A stretch of 64,000 bases of DNA from Leptospira langatensis (GTDB taxonomy: Bacteria; Spirochaetota; Leptospiria; Leptospirales; Leptospiraceae), in NCBI RefSeq assembly GCF_004770615.1, contig NZ_RQER01000004.1:248001-312000 (forward strand). The letters are read 5' to 3'. The translations under genes were made by a program, and so were the position numbers. This document shows positions 63,430 to 64,000 of the stretch, piece by piece. The notes under the pieces were generated by a model. That model ran no database searches. It saw nothing but the letters and a program-made list of their open reading frames with translations, and was not told where the DNA came from. Numbering within the stretch: the stretch's first letter is position 1; the number at the start of each line of letters is the position of its first letter.

Positions 63430-64000
63430 TTGGATCTTTCTCCCAGGATCCCTTCTAATAAGAACTTTCCCTTATTTTCCTTGGGCAGGAACACATGAGA
63501 TTGATCGAATAAGCCGGATTCCAAAAGCCAAGTCTCAAATTCGGGAGCTGGTCGAACGCCAAAAACCTGGCGCAAATACAAAGCGTCATGAAAAGAAGTA
63601 CTTTGATAAGATAGCATAACGTCGTCGGCGCCCGGGACTCCCATGATATAATTGCATCCTGCTGCGCCAAGTAAGGTAAGAAGATTGTCCATATCGTCCT
63701 GATCAGCATCCGCATGGTTTGTATAGCAAATGTCCACTCCCATCGGAAGTCCCATGAGCTTACCGCAAAAATGATCCTCGAGACCTGCCCTTACTATTTG
63801 TTTTCCATTATATAGATATTCCGGACCGATAAATCCAACCACTGTGTTTACGAGAAGTGGATCGAATTTCTTTGCGACTGCATAGGCTCTCGCCTCTAAG
63901 GTTTGCTGATCGATCCCGAAATGTGCTCCCGCAGATAATGCGCTTCCCTGGCCTGTTTCGAAATACATTACATTATTCCCGACGGTCCCTCGTTTTAATT
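63426..64000 (-). CDS. eutB: Ethanolamine ammonia-lyase, large subunit (5' end outside window)
   Basis: The frame is open to the right edge, giving the last 191 or so residues of EutB: GNNVMYFETGQGSALSAG, DHFCGKLMGLPMGVDICYTNHADADQDDMDNLLTLL and NYIMGVPGADDVMLSYQSTSFHD, all strongly typical. EutB carries the ethanolamine site and most of the cobalamin-binding face. The gene overlaps eutC by 4 bases. The first 260 or so residues lie beyond the window. Confidence 0.95.
   Translation of the reverse strand, partial: LKRGTVGNNVMYFETGQGSALSAGAHFGIDQQTLEARAYAVAKKFDPLLVNTVVGFIGPEYLYNGKQIVRAGLEDHFCGKLMGLPMGVDICYTNHADADQDDMDNLLTLLGAAGCNYIMGVPGADDVMLSYQSTSFHDALYLRQVFGVRPAPEFETWLLESGLFDQSHVFLPKENKGKFLLEGILGERSK

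Overview
The window reads as a chromosomal segment of a Leptospira species, most likely a saprophytic or intermediate-clade member. The basis is the mix of genes: many short lipoproteins with spirochaete-style lipoboxes (hydrophobic stretch then S/N/D-C), a DUF1554 lipoprotein, OmpL47-type repeat proteins, a flbD-motA-motB-fliL flagellar motor cluster, an ftsQ-ftsA-ftsZ cluster, KdsB for LPS, frequent GTG/TTG starts and mid-range GC. I ran no database search; all family names come from motifs I can read.

Layout. 1-6.2 kb: the 3' part of an imelysin-like gene, a MAPEG protein, a PhoU-like protein, a three-gene overlapping minus-strand unit (esterase, nucleotidyltransferase, DUF1554 lipoprotein), a LamG lipoprotein and a small lipoprotein. 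6.2-6.8 kb is non-coding with several palindromes. 6.8-10.5 kb: an SDR-thiolase-DUF35 operon closed by a hairpin terminator, a cytochrome c lipoprotein with its own terminator, a zinc-ribbon protein and a STAS protein. 10.5-15.6 kb: a compact minus-strand unit, MCE protein-glycosyltransferase-FlbD-MotA-MotB-FliL-KdsB. 15.8-18.9 kb: ftsQ-ftsA-ftsZ. 19-25.9 kb: a CsgG-like lipoprotein, a BASS transporter, methionine aminopeptidase, an ArsC-like phosphatase, an amidohydrolase, and a thioesterase-MarR-MORN-RDD unit preceded by two tandem 12-bp palindromes that look like a MarR operator. 26-34.6 kb: lipoproteins, a LysM/FecR protein with an Ig-like partner, an OmpL47-type protein, DUF488, a nitroreductase-like protein and TrmO. 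34.8-37.8 kb: sppA, a membrane protein, surE and a TPR protein. 37.9-38.9 kb: tRNA-Pro, tRNA-Arg and tRNA-His followed by an AbrB/PIN toxin-antitoxin pair. 39-51 kb: an epimerase, thioredoxin, acyl-CoA dehydrogenase, metG-glnD-GH13, a TerB-like gene and an AsmA-like gene.

The most remarkable part is 51.0-61.9 kb: a 2376-residue SpvB/VCBS/Rhs protein whose variable C-terminus carries an HEYGH zinc-peptidase signature. It is followed on its own strand by a small lipoprotein gene and then by two further displaced Rhs C-terminal cassettes, each with its own small three-cysteine lipoprotein. The modules are separated by three copies of a GC-rich repeat, which supplies the start codon and a 17-18-codon leader to each displaced cassette. 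This looks like a polymorphic-toxin cassette array with a proposed metallopeptidase toxin and proposed lipoprotein immunity proteins. The lipoproteins and the C-termini diverge in parallel (modules 1 and 3 alike, module 2 different).

The window ends with a small hypothetical gene and eutC plus the 3' part of eutB (ethanolamine ammonia-lyase).
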